Assembly: GCA_045615705.1 (NCBI GenBank)
Contig: JAZLFH010000012.1
Location: forward strand, 1-64,000
DNA length: 64,000 nucleotides
From: JAZLFH01 sp045615705
GTDB taxonomy: Bacteria > Bacillota > Clostridia > UMGS1883
Reading direction: 5' to 3'
Numbering within the stretch: position 1 is the stretch's first letter; the number at the start of each line of letters is the position of its first letter. The translations under genes and the position numbers were made by a program. Below the pieces are notes generated by a model. It was not told where the DNA came from and made no database searches. It was given only the letters and a program-made list of their open reading frames with translations. Positions 50,735 to 60,302 of this stretch are shown here, piece by piece.

Positions 50735-51812
50735 ATTTTATTAAATAATCCGTTCCGAATCTTGCAGAAAGAATATCTGCGATAACTATCGCACAAAGGC
50801 TGTCCGTTACAGGACAAATTCGCCTTATTATTGCACTGTCATGGCGACCTTTTACAGAAATTTTTGTGTTTTCATTTTTTATAAAATCTACTGTGTCCTG
50901 CTCTTTCTTTATTGACGGAGTGGGCTTTACTACGCAGTTAAACAAAATCGGCATACCGTTTGTAATTCCGCCCGTTATACCGCCGTTATTGTTTGTCTTT
51001 GTATAAATCTCGCCGTTTTCCATAAAGAGTTCGTCATTTAGTTCACTTCCCAAGCCTTTTGCAAATGAAAAGCCTTTACCGAATTCGATGCCCTTAATTG
51101 AGCCGACAGAAAACATTGCGTGAGAAATTAAACTCTCAATCGAGTCGAAATACGGCTCACCCAAGCCTTTTTTTATTCCGAAAATTCCGGTTTGGATAAC
51201 TCCGCCGATACTGTCTCCGTTATAGCGGACATTTTCAATTTTTTTAATCATTTTTTCTTTTAAAGAATATTCTAAAACGGGAAAATCACTATTATTTAGT
51301 AAATCAATATCGCTTTTATCACTAAAATCTCTGTCAACAAAATCAGCTAATTTTAAAATGTGAGTACCTATACTTATTCCGTGATTGTTTAAATACGGCA
51401 TGAGAATTGCACCCAGAGCGACAATCGGAGCGGTCAGCCTGCCCGAGAAATGTCCGCCGCCACGATAGTCTTCAAATCCGTGATATTTAAGGTAGGCTGT
51501 GTAGTCGCAATGCGAAGGACGGGCGATTCCCCTTTGGTAAGAAGTGCTTAAAGTATCGTTGTTTTTGATGACGATTGTAAGAGGAGTACCGGTAGTTTTT
51601 CCGTTAAAGACACCGCTTAAAATTTTAAATTCGTCTTTCTCACGCCTTTTGGATTCGTAAAAATCGGGACGGCGTTTATTAAGGTAAAGTGTAATCAGTT
51701 CTTCATCAACCACAAGCCCGGGACAAACTCCGTCTGCAACAATTCCGACAAAGTCTTGGTGGCTTTCGCCAAAAAGGGTTATGGTCAGACTGTTTCCGAA
51801 TGTATTTTTCAT
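50733..51812 (-). CDS. aroC: chorismate synthase
   Basis: 359 residues. TLFGESHQDFVG, RRPDFYESKRREKDEF, RPSHCDYTAYLKY, GGGHFSGRLTAP and the late GRHDSAI(I)RR motif define the FMN-dependent enzyme. It forms chorismate from EPSP. The start lies 1 bp after the chorismate mutase stop. Confidence 0.97.
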   Translation of the reverse strand: MKNTFGNSLTITLFGESHQDFVGIVADGVCPGLVVDEELITLYLNKRRPDFYESKRREKDEFKILSGVFNGKTTGTPLTIVIKNNDTLSTSYQRGIARPSHCDYTAYLKYHGFEDYRGGGHFSGRLTAPIVALGAILMPYLNNHGISIGTHILKLADFVDRDFSDKSDIDLLNNSDFPVLEYSLKEKMIKKIENVRYNGDSIGGVIQTGIFGIKKGLGEPYFDSIESLISHAMFSVGSIKGIEFGKGFSFAKGLGSELNDELFMENGEIYTKTNNNGGITGGITNGMPILFNCVVKPTPSIKKEQDTVDFIKNENTKISVKGRHDSAIIRRICPVTDSLCAIVIADILSARFGTDYLIK

Positions 51813-51813
51813 A

Positions 51814-52086
51814 TCAAACCTCTTTTGATAAATCTTCCTGATACCTGCAAGAAAGAGAAATCACATTTTTTAAAAATTCTTCATAGTATGATTTTACGGA
51901 TTCGTCAACGAGGGATAAGTTGTTTATAATAACTTCATCTTCCCGTTTTCTGTCTTTTATGCAAAGACCGTTTTTTGTCTTGTACGCTGCAATTTTTTTT
52001 GAAATTTCCATTCTTTTTTCAAAAAGCTGAGCCATTTTACCGTCAATTTTTGAAATGTCATCTCTTAAAAGTTCAAGTTCACTCAT
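51814..52086 (-). CDS. chorismate mutase, AroQ type
   Basis: 90 residues, all-helical. LRDDISKIDGKMAQLFEKRMEISKKIAAYK gives the catalytic Arg and Lys pattern of the AroQ family. It turns chorismate into prephenate and is co-transcribed with aroC; the divergent neighbour is tyrS, a user of the product tyrosine. GAGGTGC precedes the ATG. Confidence 0.93.
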   Translation of the reverse strand: MSELELLRDDISKIDGKMAQLFEKRMEISKKIAAYKTKNGLCIKDRKREDEVIINNLSLVDESVKSYYEEFLKNVISLSCRYQEDLSKEV

Positions 52087-52120
52087 AAAAGCACCTCAAA
52101 ATTATAAATTCCATACCTAA

Positions 52121-52149
52121 ATTATGCTCAAATCACCGTAAATTGTCAA
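52121..52149 (-). promoter_or_regulatory. promoter of chorismate mutase-aroC
   Basis: On the minus strand: TTGACA (52149-52144), 17-bp spacer, CATAAT (52126-52121). Confidence 0.75.
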
Positions 52150-52175
52150 TACCTTTCCAAAAAAAGAAAAAACTA

Positions 52176-52204
52176 TTGAAACAACCGAAATAAAAAGGTA
52201 TAAT
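52176..52204 (+). promoter_or_regulatory. tyrS promoter
   Basis: TTGAAA at 52176-52181, 17-bp spacer, TATAAT at 52199-52204. Transcription starts near 52211, which rules out the in-frame ATG at 52203 and leaves a short leader with no T-box. Confidence 0.82.
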
Positions 52205-52235
52205 GGGAAAAGCATACCATGAAAGGAAAATAAAA

Positions 52236-53459
52236 ATGGAAAATGTATTTGATGTTTTAAAAGAAAGAGGACTTATTGCACAGACAACTCACGAAGAAGA
52301 AATCCGTGAGATGCTCGGTAAAGAAAAGGTTTCTTTCTATATAGGTTTTGACCCGACAGCAGACAGCCTTCATGTGGGACATTTTTTGCAGATGGTTGTA
52401 ATGAAGCATATGCAGGACCACGGGCATATTCCAATCGCACTTGTCGGCGGCGGGACAGGTCATATAGGCGACCCGTCCGGAAGAACGGATATGCGTAAAA
52501 TGATGACAAAAGAAATCATTGACCATAACTGTGAGTGCTTTAAGAAGCAACTTTCATCGGTTATTGACTTTTCGGACGGGAAAGCAATTATGGTCAATAA
52601 TGCAGATTGGCTTTTGGAACTGAATTATATTGAATTCTTGCGTGATATCGGTTCATGTTTTTCCGTAAACAAGATGCTTAGTGCAGAGTGTTTTAAACAG
52701 CGTTTGGAAAAGGGATTATCTTTCCTTGAATTTAACTATATGCTTATGCAGAGTTATGACTTCTTGATGCTTAACCGAAAATACGGTTGCAAACTCGAAC
52801 TCGGCGGAGATGACCAGTGGAGCAATATCTTGGGCGGAATTGAACTTTGCAGAAGAAAAGACCAAAAGCAGACCTACGGTATGACATTTACCCTTCTTAC
52901 AAACAGTGAAGGAAAGAAAATGGGAAAGACCGCATCGGGTGCTGTTTGGCTTGACCCGAAAAAAACAACTCCGTACGAGTTTTACCAGTATTGGAGAAAT
53001 GTTGACGATGCCGATGTTACAAAGTGCATGAAACTTCTTACATTTATTCCGATGGACGAGATAAGAGAGTATGAAAAACTTTCGGGAAGTGCGTTAAACG
53101 AAGTAAAAGTTCGCCTTGCTTACGAGGTAACAAAACTTGTTCACGGAAAAGAAGAAGCACAAAAAGCAAAAGATGCCGCAAGTGCAGCATTTTCAGGCGG
53201 AATCAGTGCCGATATGCCGAGTTACGAAGTAGAAAAAAGTTCGTTAAAAGACGGCAAGGGTATTTTGGACTTGTTGTTTGATGCCGAGTTTATCCCGTCA
53301 AAGGGAGAAGGCAGAAGACTTATAATGCAAGGCGGTCTTTCAATAGATGACAAGAAGGTTAAGGACCCGTCATTTATCGTTACTGACGAAATATTTACAG
53401 ACGGAAAAATCGTTGTAAGAAAAGGCAAGAAGAGTTTTCTTAAAATAGAATTAAAATAA
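52236..53459 (+). CDS. tyrS: tyrosyl-tRNA synthetase
   Basis: 407 residues from the ATG at 52236; GAAAGGA lies upstream. Class I motifs are HVGHFLQ and KMGKTASG, with the FDPTADSLHVGH start. A C-terminal S4 RNA-binding domain (about 340-407, EGRRLIMQGGLSIDDKKV) follows. It charges tRNA-Tyr. Confidence 0.97.
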   Translation: MENVFDVLKERGLIAQTTHEEEIREMLGKEKVSFYIGFDPTADSLHVGHFLQMVVMKHMQDHGHIPIALVGGGTGHIGDPSGRTDMRKMMTKEIIDHNCECFKKQLSSVIDFSDGKAIMVNNADWLLELNYIEFLRDIGSCFSVNKMLSAECFKQRLEKGLSFLEFNYMLMQSYDFLMLNRKYGCKLELGGDDQWSNILGGIELCRRKDQKQTYGMTFTLLTNSEGKKMGKTASGAVWLDPKKTTPYEFYQYWRNVDDADVTKCMKLLTFIPMDEIREYEKLSGSALNEVKVRLAYEVTKLVHGKEEAQKAKDAASAAFSGGISADMPSYEVEKSSLKDGKGILDLLFDAEFIPSKGEGRRLIMQGGLSIDDKKVKDPSFIVTDEIFTDGKIVVRKGKKSFLKIELK

Positions 53460-53472
53460 AGGAAGAATTAAA

Positions 53473-54819
53473 ATGAACATCAAATTTGATACAAAAAAAG
53501 CAAAGGATTTTATTACAGAAGAAGAAATTCTTAAAATGCAGGACGAAATAAGTCTTGCACATAAGACACTGCACGAAAAGAGCGGACTCGGAAACGATTT
53601 TTTGGGTTGGGTTGACCTTCCCGAAAATTATGATAAAGACGAGTTTGAAAGAATAAAAAAGGCAGCAGAAAAAATTAAGAAAAACTCGGACGCACTCGTT
53701 GTAATCGGTATCGGAGGTTCATATCTCGGTGCGAAGATGGTTATTGAAATGCTTTCGCACAGTTTTTCAAATTCCGTTAAGGCAAAAAGAAACGGCACTC
53801 CCGAAATTTACTTTGCCGGAAACAGCATCAGTTCGACATATCTTTGCGACCTTTTGGATTGTTTGGAAGGGAAAGACTTTTCGGTTAACATAATTTCAAA
53901 AAGCGGTACAACGACAGAACCGGCAATCGCTTTTAGAATTTTCAGAGAACTTTTGATTAAGAAGTACGGTAAGGACGGAGCAAAGGACAGAATTTTTGTT
54001 ACAACGGACAAGCAGAAAGGTGCATTAAAAGCTCTTGCCGACCGTGAAGGATATGAAACATTTGTTGTTCCCGATGATGTAGGCGGAAGATTTTCGGTTC
54101 TTACGGCAGTAGGGCTTTTGCCCATTGCTTCGAGCGGAGCGGATATTGACCTTTTGATGCAAGGTGCAAAAGACGCAATGCAGGAATACAAAAATCCGTG
54201 TCTTAAAGAAAATGAATGTTATCGCTATGCCGCAGTAAGAAACATCCTTTACAGAAGGGGAAAAACAACGGAAATTATGGTAAATTACGAGCCGAATGTT
54301 CACTATTTTTCAGAATGGTGGAAACAACTTTACGGCGAAAGCGAAGGAAAAGACAAGAAAGGTATTTTCCCCGCATCGGTTGATTTTTCGACAGACCTTC
54401 ACTCTATGGGACAGTATATTCAAGACGGACAGAGAAATATTTTTGAAACCGTTTTGTTCTTTGAAAACCCACGCCGTGATATAACAATCACGGAGGATAA
54501 AGAAAATGTTGACGGACTTAACTTCCTTACGGGAAAGACGGTAAGTTTTGTAAATAAACAGGCGTTTTACGGCACAATGCTTGCCCATACGGACGGAAGC
54601 GTTCCAAACTTTGTTATGTCAATAGAAAGACAAGACGAATACAGCCTCGGTAATATGATTTACTTCTTTGAAAAGGCTTGCGGTATAAGTGGCTATATAC
54701 TTGGGGTAAATCCGTTTAACCAGCCCGGTGTTGAAGCGTATAAGAAGAATATGTTCGCACTTTTGGGAAAACCCGGTTACGAAGCACAGCAGGAAGAACT
54801 CTTAAAGCGGATTAAGTAA
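53473..54819 (+). CDS. pgi: glucose-6-phosphate isomerase
   Basis: 448 residues, the short bacterial form. GIGGSYLGAKMV and SKSGTTTEPAIAFR bind the phosphate, and GQYIQDGQRN plus the KQAFYGTMLAHTDGS region hold catalytic residues. It interconverts glucose 6-phosphate and fructose 6-phosphate. GGAAGAA precedes the ATG. Confidence 0.97.
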   Translation: MNIKFDTKKAKDFITEEEILKMQDEISLAHKTLHEKSGLGNDFLGWVDLPENYDKDEFERIKKAAEKIKKNSDALVVIGIGGSYLGAKMVIEMLSHSFSNSVKAKRNGTPEIYFAGNSISSTYLCDLLDCLEGKDFSVNIISKSGTTTEPAIAFRIFRELLIKKYGKDGAKDRIFVTTDKQKGALKALADREGYETFVVPDDVGGRFSVLTAVGLLPIASSGADIDLLMQGAKDAMQEYKNPCLKENECYRYAAVRNILYRRGKTTEIMVNYEPNVHYFSEWWKQLYGESEGKDKKGIFPASVDFSTDLHSMGQYIQDGQRNIFETVLFFENPRRDITITEDKENVDGLNFLTGKTVSFVNKQAFYGTMLAHTDGSVPNFVMSIERQDEYSLGNMIYFFEKACGISGYILGVNPFNQPGVEAYKKNMFALLGKPGYEAQQEELLKRIK

Positions 54820-54852
54820 ATAAAACGGCAACAAGAAACAAAGAATATACAA

Positions 54853-54889
54853 ATAGGATGTAAAATAACAACTGTTTTTTACATCCTAT
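54853..54889. terminator. terminator after pgi
   Basis: ATAGGATGTAAAA (54853-54865) pairs with TTTTACATCCTAT (54877-54889). The convergent phosphotransferase gene ends inside its right arm. Confidence 0.8.
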
Positions 54890-55358
54890 TCTGTTTATAT
54901 ATCAAATCAAATACGGACAAAACAAATATTAGAAAAGATATTATGTAAACTACGATTGAATTTGACAAAAAAGGCACAGATAAGAAAAGAAGAAGTCCCG
55001 AAATTTTGTTTGCAAAAGTGTGAAGATTTTTAAATTTCAAAAATGAAATAAGTTTTAAAATAAAAATAACTGTAATTAATAAAAATATGGTTTTATCCGT
55101 AAAAACAAATCCGTAAATTTTGTATACGCATACCAAAATAAAGAAAAAGTCGCAAAAGGAGTCAAAATGCTTCCCGAATCTGCTTTCAATTCTTAACTTT
55201 CTTGCCAAAAAGCCGTCCAAGACATCACTTACACCACATAATATGTAGAGAGTAAAAAACCATGGAGAAAAAAGAGGTTTAAAAAAGAGAAAAATTGAAA
55301 ACACAAGCCTTGAAAGACTAAAAATATTTGCAATATTTTTTCTAAACAAAAATTTCAC
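54879..55358 (-). CDS. CDP-alcohol phosphatidyltransferase family protein
   Basis: 159 residues from a GTG; a TTG three codons later (55349) sits 6 bp after GAGGTG and may be the true start. The catalytic motif D-G-x2-A-R-x8-G-x3-D-x3-D is complete (DGFLARKLRIESRFGKHFD, then Asp). About five hydrophobic helices. The alcohol is unknown; PgsA-like glycerol phosphate or another headgroup is possible. It is shorter and more AT-rich than usual PgsA. Confidence 0.85.
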   Translation of the reverse strand: MKFLFRKNIANIFSLSRLVFSIFLFFKPLFSPWFFTLYILCGVSDVLDGFLARKLRIESRFGKHFDSFCDFFFILVCVYKIYGFVFTDKTIFLLITVIFILKLISFLKFKNLHTFANKISGLLLFLSVPFLSNSIVVYIISFLIFVLSVFDLIYKQNRM

Positions 55359-55435
55359 CTCGTCCGAAATTAATAGTATAATAATACTAAATCAAAGTCA
55401 ATAGCGTGAAATCCAAACAAAAATACATATATCTC

Positions 55436-55464
55436 TTGAATTTCTAAATATTCTCTGTTATAAT
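55436..55464 (+). promoter_or_regulatory. trkA promoter
   Basis: TTGAAT at 55436-55441, 17-bp spacer, TATAAT at 55459-55464. Confidence 0.8.
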
Positions 55465-55489
55465 ACGCTCGTAATGGTAGGTGAGCATG

Positions 55490-56848
55490 ATGAATATAAT
55501 TATTGTAGGTTGCGGTAAGGTAGGTCAAACAGTTGCAGAACGGCTTAGCCAAGAGGAAAACCACAATATTACAGTTGTAGATACGGCTCTTTCCGTTGTG
55601 CAGAATACTACAAACGCACTCGATATAATGGGCGTTGCGGGAAGCGGAACAGATGTGGAAACATTAAAAGAGGCAGGCATTACCAAGGCTGATATTTTAA
55701 TTGCAGTAACAGGTTCGGACGAAACAAATCTTATTTCGTGCCTTATGGCAAAAAAACTCGGCGGGGTAAAAACCATTGCAAGAATTCGCCGTCCCGAATA
55801 CAGCAGTGCAATCAATACCATAAAGGATGATTTAGGACTTGCAATGGCAATAAATCCTGAAAAAACAGCGGCAGAAGAAATTGCAAGAGTTCTCAGATTC
55901 CCGACAGCAATAAGCATTGACACATTTGCAAAAGGAAGAATTGAGATTTTAAAGTTTAAACTTCCCGAAGGAAGTGTCCTTGACAATATGAAGGTTATGG
56001 ACATTTTGCCCAAATTAAACTGTGATGTCTTGGTTTGCGGAGTAGAAAGAGAAAACGAAGCGTTTATCCCGGGCGGAGATTTTGTGTTAAGGGCAGGAGA
56101 TTATGTAAGCATTATCTCTTCAATATCGGGTCAGTCGGCATTCTTTAAGAAAATCGGGATAAAGACAAATCGTGTAAAAGATGCACTTATTGTAGGCGGT
56201 GGAGAACTGTCTTACTACCTTGCGAAAAGACTTATCGAAACAGGTATTGATGTAAAAATAATTGAAAATAATACGCAAAGGTGCGAAGAAATATGCCAAA
56301 TGCTTCCGAAAGCAACGGTTATAAACGGAGACGGAACAGATAACTTGTTATTGGAAGAGGAAGGAATCAAGTCTTGCGAGGCGTTTGTTTCGCTCACAAA
56401 TATTGATGAACAAAATGTTCTTTTATCACTGTTTGCCAAAGATAAATCTTCGGCAAAAGTAGTTACTAAAATAAACCGAATTGCTTATGACGAAGTTATT
56501 GAAAGTTTAGACCTCGGAACGACAATTCATCCGAAAAATCTCGTTGCGGAATACATTGTCCGCTTTGTCAGGGCAAAAAACAACTCAATAGGAAGCAATA
56601 TTGAAACAATGCATATGATTTTGGACGGCAAAGCGGAAGCACTTGAATTTAGGGTTGGAGAAAATGACCCTGTTGTGGACATTCCCATTCAGGAACTTGA
56701 CCTTAAAAAGAATATTTTAATTGCTTGTATCAACAGAAACGGTAAGGTTGTAATTCCTCGCGGAAAAGATAAGATAGAAGCAAATGACACAGTAATTGTT
56801 GTAACGCTGAAATCGGGATTTAAAGATATTTCGGATATCTTGAAATAG
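55490..56848 (+). CDS. trkA: Trk potassium uptake regulator TrkA
   Basis: 452 residues. The second of two tandem ATGs has the better spacing from AGGTGA. Two RCK units are seen: NAD-binding folds IIIVGCGKVGQTVAE and ALIVGGGELSYYLAK, each followed by an RCK_C domain. TrkA gates the TrkH channel in response to nucleotides. trkH follows 12 bp downstream. Confidence 0.96.
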   Translation: MNIIIVGCGKVGQTVAERLSQEENHNITVVDTALSVVQNTTNALDIMGVAGSGTDVETLKEAGITKADILIAVTGSDETNLISCLMAKKLGGVKTIARIRRPEYSSAINTIKDDLGLAMAINPEKTAAEEIARVLRFPTAISIDTFAKGRIEILKFKLPEGSVLDNMKVMDILPKLNCDVLVCGVERENEAFIPGGDFVLRAGDYVSIISSISGQSAFFKKIGIKTNRVKDALIVGGGELSYYLAKRLIETGIDVKIIENNTQRCEEICQMLPKATVINGDGTDNLLLEEEGIKSCEAFVSLTNIDEQNVLLSLFAKDKSSAKVVTKINRIAYDEVIESLDLGTTIHPKNLVAEYIVRFVRAKNNSIGSNIETMHMILDGKAEALEFRVGENDPVVDIPIQELDLKKNILIACINRNGKVVIPRGKDKIEANDTVIVVTLKSGFKDISDILK

Positions 56849-56860
56849 CAGGAGAGTAAT

Positions 56861-58300
56861 ATGAACATAAAAACAGTAAGACGCATATTGGGACTCGTGC
56901 TTTTTGTAGAGGCCGTTTCCATGCTGTTACCGATAGTTTGTGCGATAATATACGGAGAAAAAGACTGCATCTTTGCATTTTCAAAGTGTATCGTATTAGC
57001 CATTGTAATTGGTGGACTTTTAACCATTAAGACTAATTCAAAAGAGTCTATGTTTGCAAAAGAAGGCTTTGCAAGTGTTGCACTTGCTTGGATTGTCATG
57101 AGTATATTCGGAGCACTTCCTTTTGTATTTTCAGGGACCATTCCGAATTTTATAGATGCACTTTTTGAAACCGCATCGGGGTTTTCAACAACAGGGGCAT
57201 CAATTCTTACCGATGTTGAAGCACTTCCGAAGAGTATGCTTTTTTGGAGAAGTTTTACTCACTGGCTCGGCGGTATGGGAGTATTGGTATTCTTGCTTGC
57301 GATTATTCCATCGGCAGGCGGAAATAATTTTTTCTTAATGAAGGCGGAAAGCCCCGGGCCGAGTGTAAGTAAGTTAGTTCCCCGTGTAAAGACAAGTGCA
57401 ACTATTTTGTACGGGATATATATTGTAATGACGGTCATAGAAATGATAATTCTTCTTTTGGGCGGTATGGAAGCGTTTGATGCAATTACACTTTCACTCG
57501 GTACCGCAGGAACCGGCGGATTTGCGGTAAGAAATTCGGGACTTTCGGATTACAGTGCATTTTCACAGATTGTTATTACTGTATTTATGATACTTTTTGG
57601 TATTGATTTTTCGCTTTATTATCTTACTTTGACCAAAAAAGTTAAGTCGGCATTAAAATCAAGTGAACTTCATTGGTATTTGATTATTATTTTTACGGCA
57701 ATAACCGCTATCACAATAAATTGCAGACACCTTTTCGCAAGTTTGGGAGAAACTATTCGCCACACTGCGTTTCAGGTAGGCTCAATAATTACCACAACCG
57801 GATACTCGACATGCGATTTTAACCTTTGGCCCGAACTTTCAAAGACAATTTTGGTTACGCTTATGTTTGTAGGTGCTTGTGCGGGAAGTACCGGCGGCGG
57901 AATAAAGGTTTCAAGAATAATAATCTTGGCAAAGAGCCTTGTAAAAGAAATCAGGATTGCGGCTCACCCCAAGGCAACAGTTAAAACGACCATGAACGGA
58001 AGATTGGTTGAGCATGAAACGGTACGCTCAATCAATACATACATGGTTGCTTATGTAATAATATTTGTAGTTTCAATTTTACTGATAAGTTTTGACAATT
58101 TTGACTACACAACTAATTTTACTGCCGTTTCGGCAACGCTTAACAACATAGGACCGGGACTTAATTTAGTCGGTCCTACGGGAAATTTTTCAATGTTTTC
58201 GCCGGTTTCAAAACTTGTAATGGTGTTTGATATGCTTGCGGGAAGACTTGAAATATTCCCGATGCTCGTACTCTTTTCAAAATTTGCATGGAAGAAATAA
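56861..58300 (+). CDS. trkH: Trk potassium uptake channel TrkH
   Basis: 479 residues with about ten hydrophobic segments. Selectivity-filter-type loops are visible (ASGFSTTGAS, GTAGTGGFAVRN, ITTTGYSTCDF, LNNIGPGLNLVG). It transports K+ with TrkA. The partner genes share one promoter. Confidence 0.95.
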   Translation: MNIKTVRRILGLVLFVEAVSMLLPIVCAIIYGEKDCIFAFSKCIVLAIVIGGLLTIKTNSKESMFAKEGFASVALAWIVMSIFGALPFVFSGTIPNFIDALFETASGFSTTGASILTDVEALPKSMLFWRSFTHWLGGMGVLVFLLAIIPSAGGNNFFLMKAESPGPSVSKLVPRVKTSATILYGIYIVMTVIEMIILLLGGMEAFDAITLSLGTAGTGGFAVRNSGLSDYSAFSQIVITVFMILFGIDFSLYYLTLTKKVKSALKSSELHWYLIIIFTAITAITINCRHLFASLGETIRHTAFQVGSIITTTGYSTCDFNLWPELSKTILVTLMFVGACAGSTGGGIKVSRIIILAKSLVKEIRIAAHPKATVKTTMNGRLVEHETVRSINTYMVAYVIIFVVSILLISFDNFDYTTNFTAVSATLNNIGPGLNLVGPTGNFSMFSPVSKLVMVFDMLAGRLEIFPMLVLFSKFAWKK

Positions 58301-58320
58301 TAAAGTAAGGAGATATGAAA

Positions 58321-58941
58321 ATGAGAATTATAACGGTAAGCAGAGAATTCAGCAGTGGCGGAAGAGAGGTTGCAAAGCGTTTGGCTGATGTTTTGGGCTT
58401 TAAGTACTATGACCGTGAGATTATTACGGGAATAGCAGAACAGTGCGGAGAAAGTGAGAATTTTATAAGGCATACTCTTCGCAATTCATCGGAGATTTCC
58501 ACACCCATTACATTTGGAAATTCATTTTCCATAAATCTTCCTCAACTTATGCGTACAGATATTTTGGTTTCACAAAAAAATGTCATTGAAGAACTCGCAA
58601 AACAAGGCGAAGACTTCATAATGGTTGGAAGAAATTCCGATATTTTATTAAGAGAATACAATCCGCTGAATATTTTTATATGTGCAAATAAAGAAGCGAA
58701 AATCCAAAGATGTATAGACAGGGCTCCCGAGGGCGAAAAACTTACAAGAAAAGAAATTGAGAAGAAGATGGCGAAAATTGATAAGTCAAGGAAGAGAACG
58801 AGAGCAATGATTGCAGACGGCGAGTGGGGAGAAAGACATCAGTATAACCTGATCGTAAATACAACCGGTTGGGATATGAAAGAGTTGTCGATTGTTTTGG
58901 GTGATTTTTGCAAGAGTTGGTTTGACAGAAACAATAAATAG
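58321..58941 (+). CDS. cytidylate kinase-like family protein
   Basis: 206 residues; the ATG at 58321 is 8 bp after AAGGAG, while the earlier ATG is too close. ITVSREFSSGGREVAKRLA is the P-loop region of the AAA_26 (cytidylate kinase-like) family, with YYDREI and the DKSRKRTR lid. True cmk is at 33931, so the substrate here is probably different. It is co-transcribed with trkAH. Confidence 0.87.
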   Translation: MRIITVSREFSSGGREVAKRLADVLGFKYYDREIITGIAEQCGESENFIRHTLRNSSEISTPITFGNSFSINLPQLMRTDILVSQKNVIEELAKQGEDFIMVGRNSDILLREYNPLNIFICANKEAKIQRCIDRAPEGEKLTRKEIEKKMAKIDKSRKRTRAMIADGEWGERHQYNLIVNTTGWDMKELSIVLGDFCKSWFDRNNK

Positions 58942-58948
58942 CCTTTTT

Positions 58949-58977
58949 AAAGGTGTCGGGATATTTCCGACACTTTT
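58949..58977 (+). terminator. terminator after the trk unit
   Basis: AAAGGTGTCGG pairs with CCGACACTTTT around a 7-nt loop. Confidence 0.75.
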
Positions 58978-58997
58978 AGTGAAGAACAAAAAAATGC

Positions 58998-59026
58998 TTG
59001 CATATTTATTCAAAAAGGTGTATTAT
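58998..59026 (+). promoter_or_regulatory. argG promoter
   Basis: TTGCAT at 58998-59003, 17-bp spacer, TATTAT at 59021-59026. No ArgR operator was recognised. Confidence 0.7.
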
Positions 59027-59064
59027 TTATCAATAAACAGAAAACATGGTTTGGAGGTAACATC

Positions 59065-60294
59065 ATGGATAAGAAAAATATCAAAAAGATAGTTTTGGCG
59101 TATTCCGGCGGTCTTGATACATCAATTATTATCCCGTGGTTAAAGGAGAACTACAATAATCCCGAGATTATTGCGGTATCCGGAAATGTCGGACAAAAAT
59201 CGGAACTTGAAGGACTTGAAGAGAAAGCCATAAAGACAGGTGCTTCAAAGATTTACATAGAAGATCTCACTGAGGAGTTCTTGACAGATTATGTATTTCC
59301 GTGCGTCCAGGCGGGAGCACTTTATGAGGAATATATGTTGGGAACTGCATTTGCCCGTCCTCCGATTGCAAAGAGAATTGCGGAAATTGCACTTTCAGAA
59401 GGTGCGGACGCAATTTGTCATGGTTGCACGGGAAAAGGAAATGACCAGGTCCGTTTTGAAATGGCAATCAAGGCTTTTGCTCCCGATATGCCGATTATTG
59501 CTCCGTGGCGTGAGTGGGACATCAAATCTCGTGATGAGGAAATTGATTATGCACAAGCACACAATGTACCGCTTAAAATTAACAGAGAAACGAATTATTC
59601 AAAGGATAAAAACATCTGGCATCTTTCACACGAAGGACTTGACCTTGAAGACCCGAAGAACGAGCCCCTTTACAACAAAGAGGGATTCCTTGAAATGGGT
59701 GTAAGTCCCGAAAAGGCACCGGATAAGCCGACATATGTAACAATACACTTTGAAAAAGGCGTTCCCACAGAAATTGACGGCAAAAAGATGAATGCAACGG
59801 AAGTTGTAACAACTTTAAACAAACTTGGCGGCGAAAACGGAATAGGACTTCTCGACATTGTGGAAAACCGCTTGGTAGGTATGAAGTGCCGTGGAGTTTA
59901 TGAAACACCGGGCGGAGCGATTCTTTATAAAGCACACAGCGTGCTTGAATCAATTTGCCTTGATAAAGAAACGGCACATTATAAATCACTTGTAGCACAA
60001 AAACTCGGCGAACTTGTTTATAATGCACAGTGGTTTACACCCCTTACAAAGGCAATTTTAAGTTTTGTTAAGACAACTCAGGAAACGGTTACGGGAGATG
60101 TAAAGTTAAAACTCTACAAAGGTAATATGATAAATGCGGGAGTATCTTCAAAGTACTCGTTATACGATAGCGAGATAGCAACATTTGATGAGGACGAAGT
60201 ATATGACCAGAAAGACTCCGCAGGGTTTATAAACCTTTACTCACTTTCTACAAAGGTTTATGCAAAAATGAAAGAAAAGAATAATTTGAAGTAG
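59065..60294 (+). CDS. argG: argininosuccinate synthase
   Basis: 409 residues. ATP loop LAYSGGLDTSIIIPWL, the HGCTGKGNDQVRFE motif and APWREWDIKSRDEEI are diagnostic. It condenses citrulline and aspartate. GGAGG precedes the ATG. Confidence 0.98.
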   Translation: MDKKNIKKIVLAYSGGLDTSIIIPWLKENYNNPEIIAVSGNVGQKSELEGLEEKAIKTGASKIYIEDLTEEFLTDYVFPCVQAGALYEEYMLGTAFARPPIAKRIAEIALSEGADAICHGCTGKGNDQVRFEMAIKAFAPDMPIIAPWREWDIKSRDEEIDYAQAHNVPLKINRETNYSKDKNIWHLSHEGLDLEDPKNEPLYNKEGFLEMGVSPEKAPDKPTYVTIHFEKGVPTEIDGKKMNATEVVTTLNKLGGENGIGLLDIVENRLVGMKCRGVYETPGGAILYKAHSVLESICLDKETAHYKSLVAQKLGELVYNAQWFTPLTKAILSFVKTTQETVTGDVKLKLYKGNMINAGVSSKYSLYDSEIATFDEDEVYDQKDSAGFINLYSLSTKVYAKMKEKNNLK

Positions 60295-60302
60295 GTTTTA
60301 TA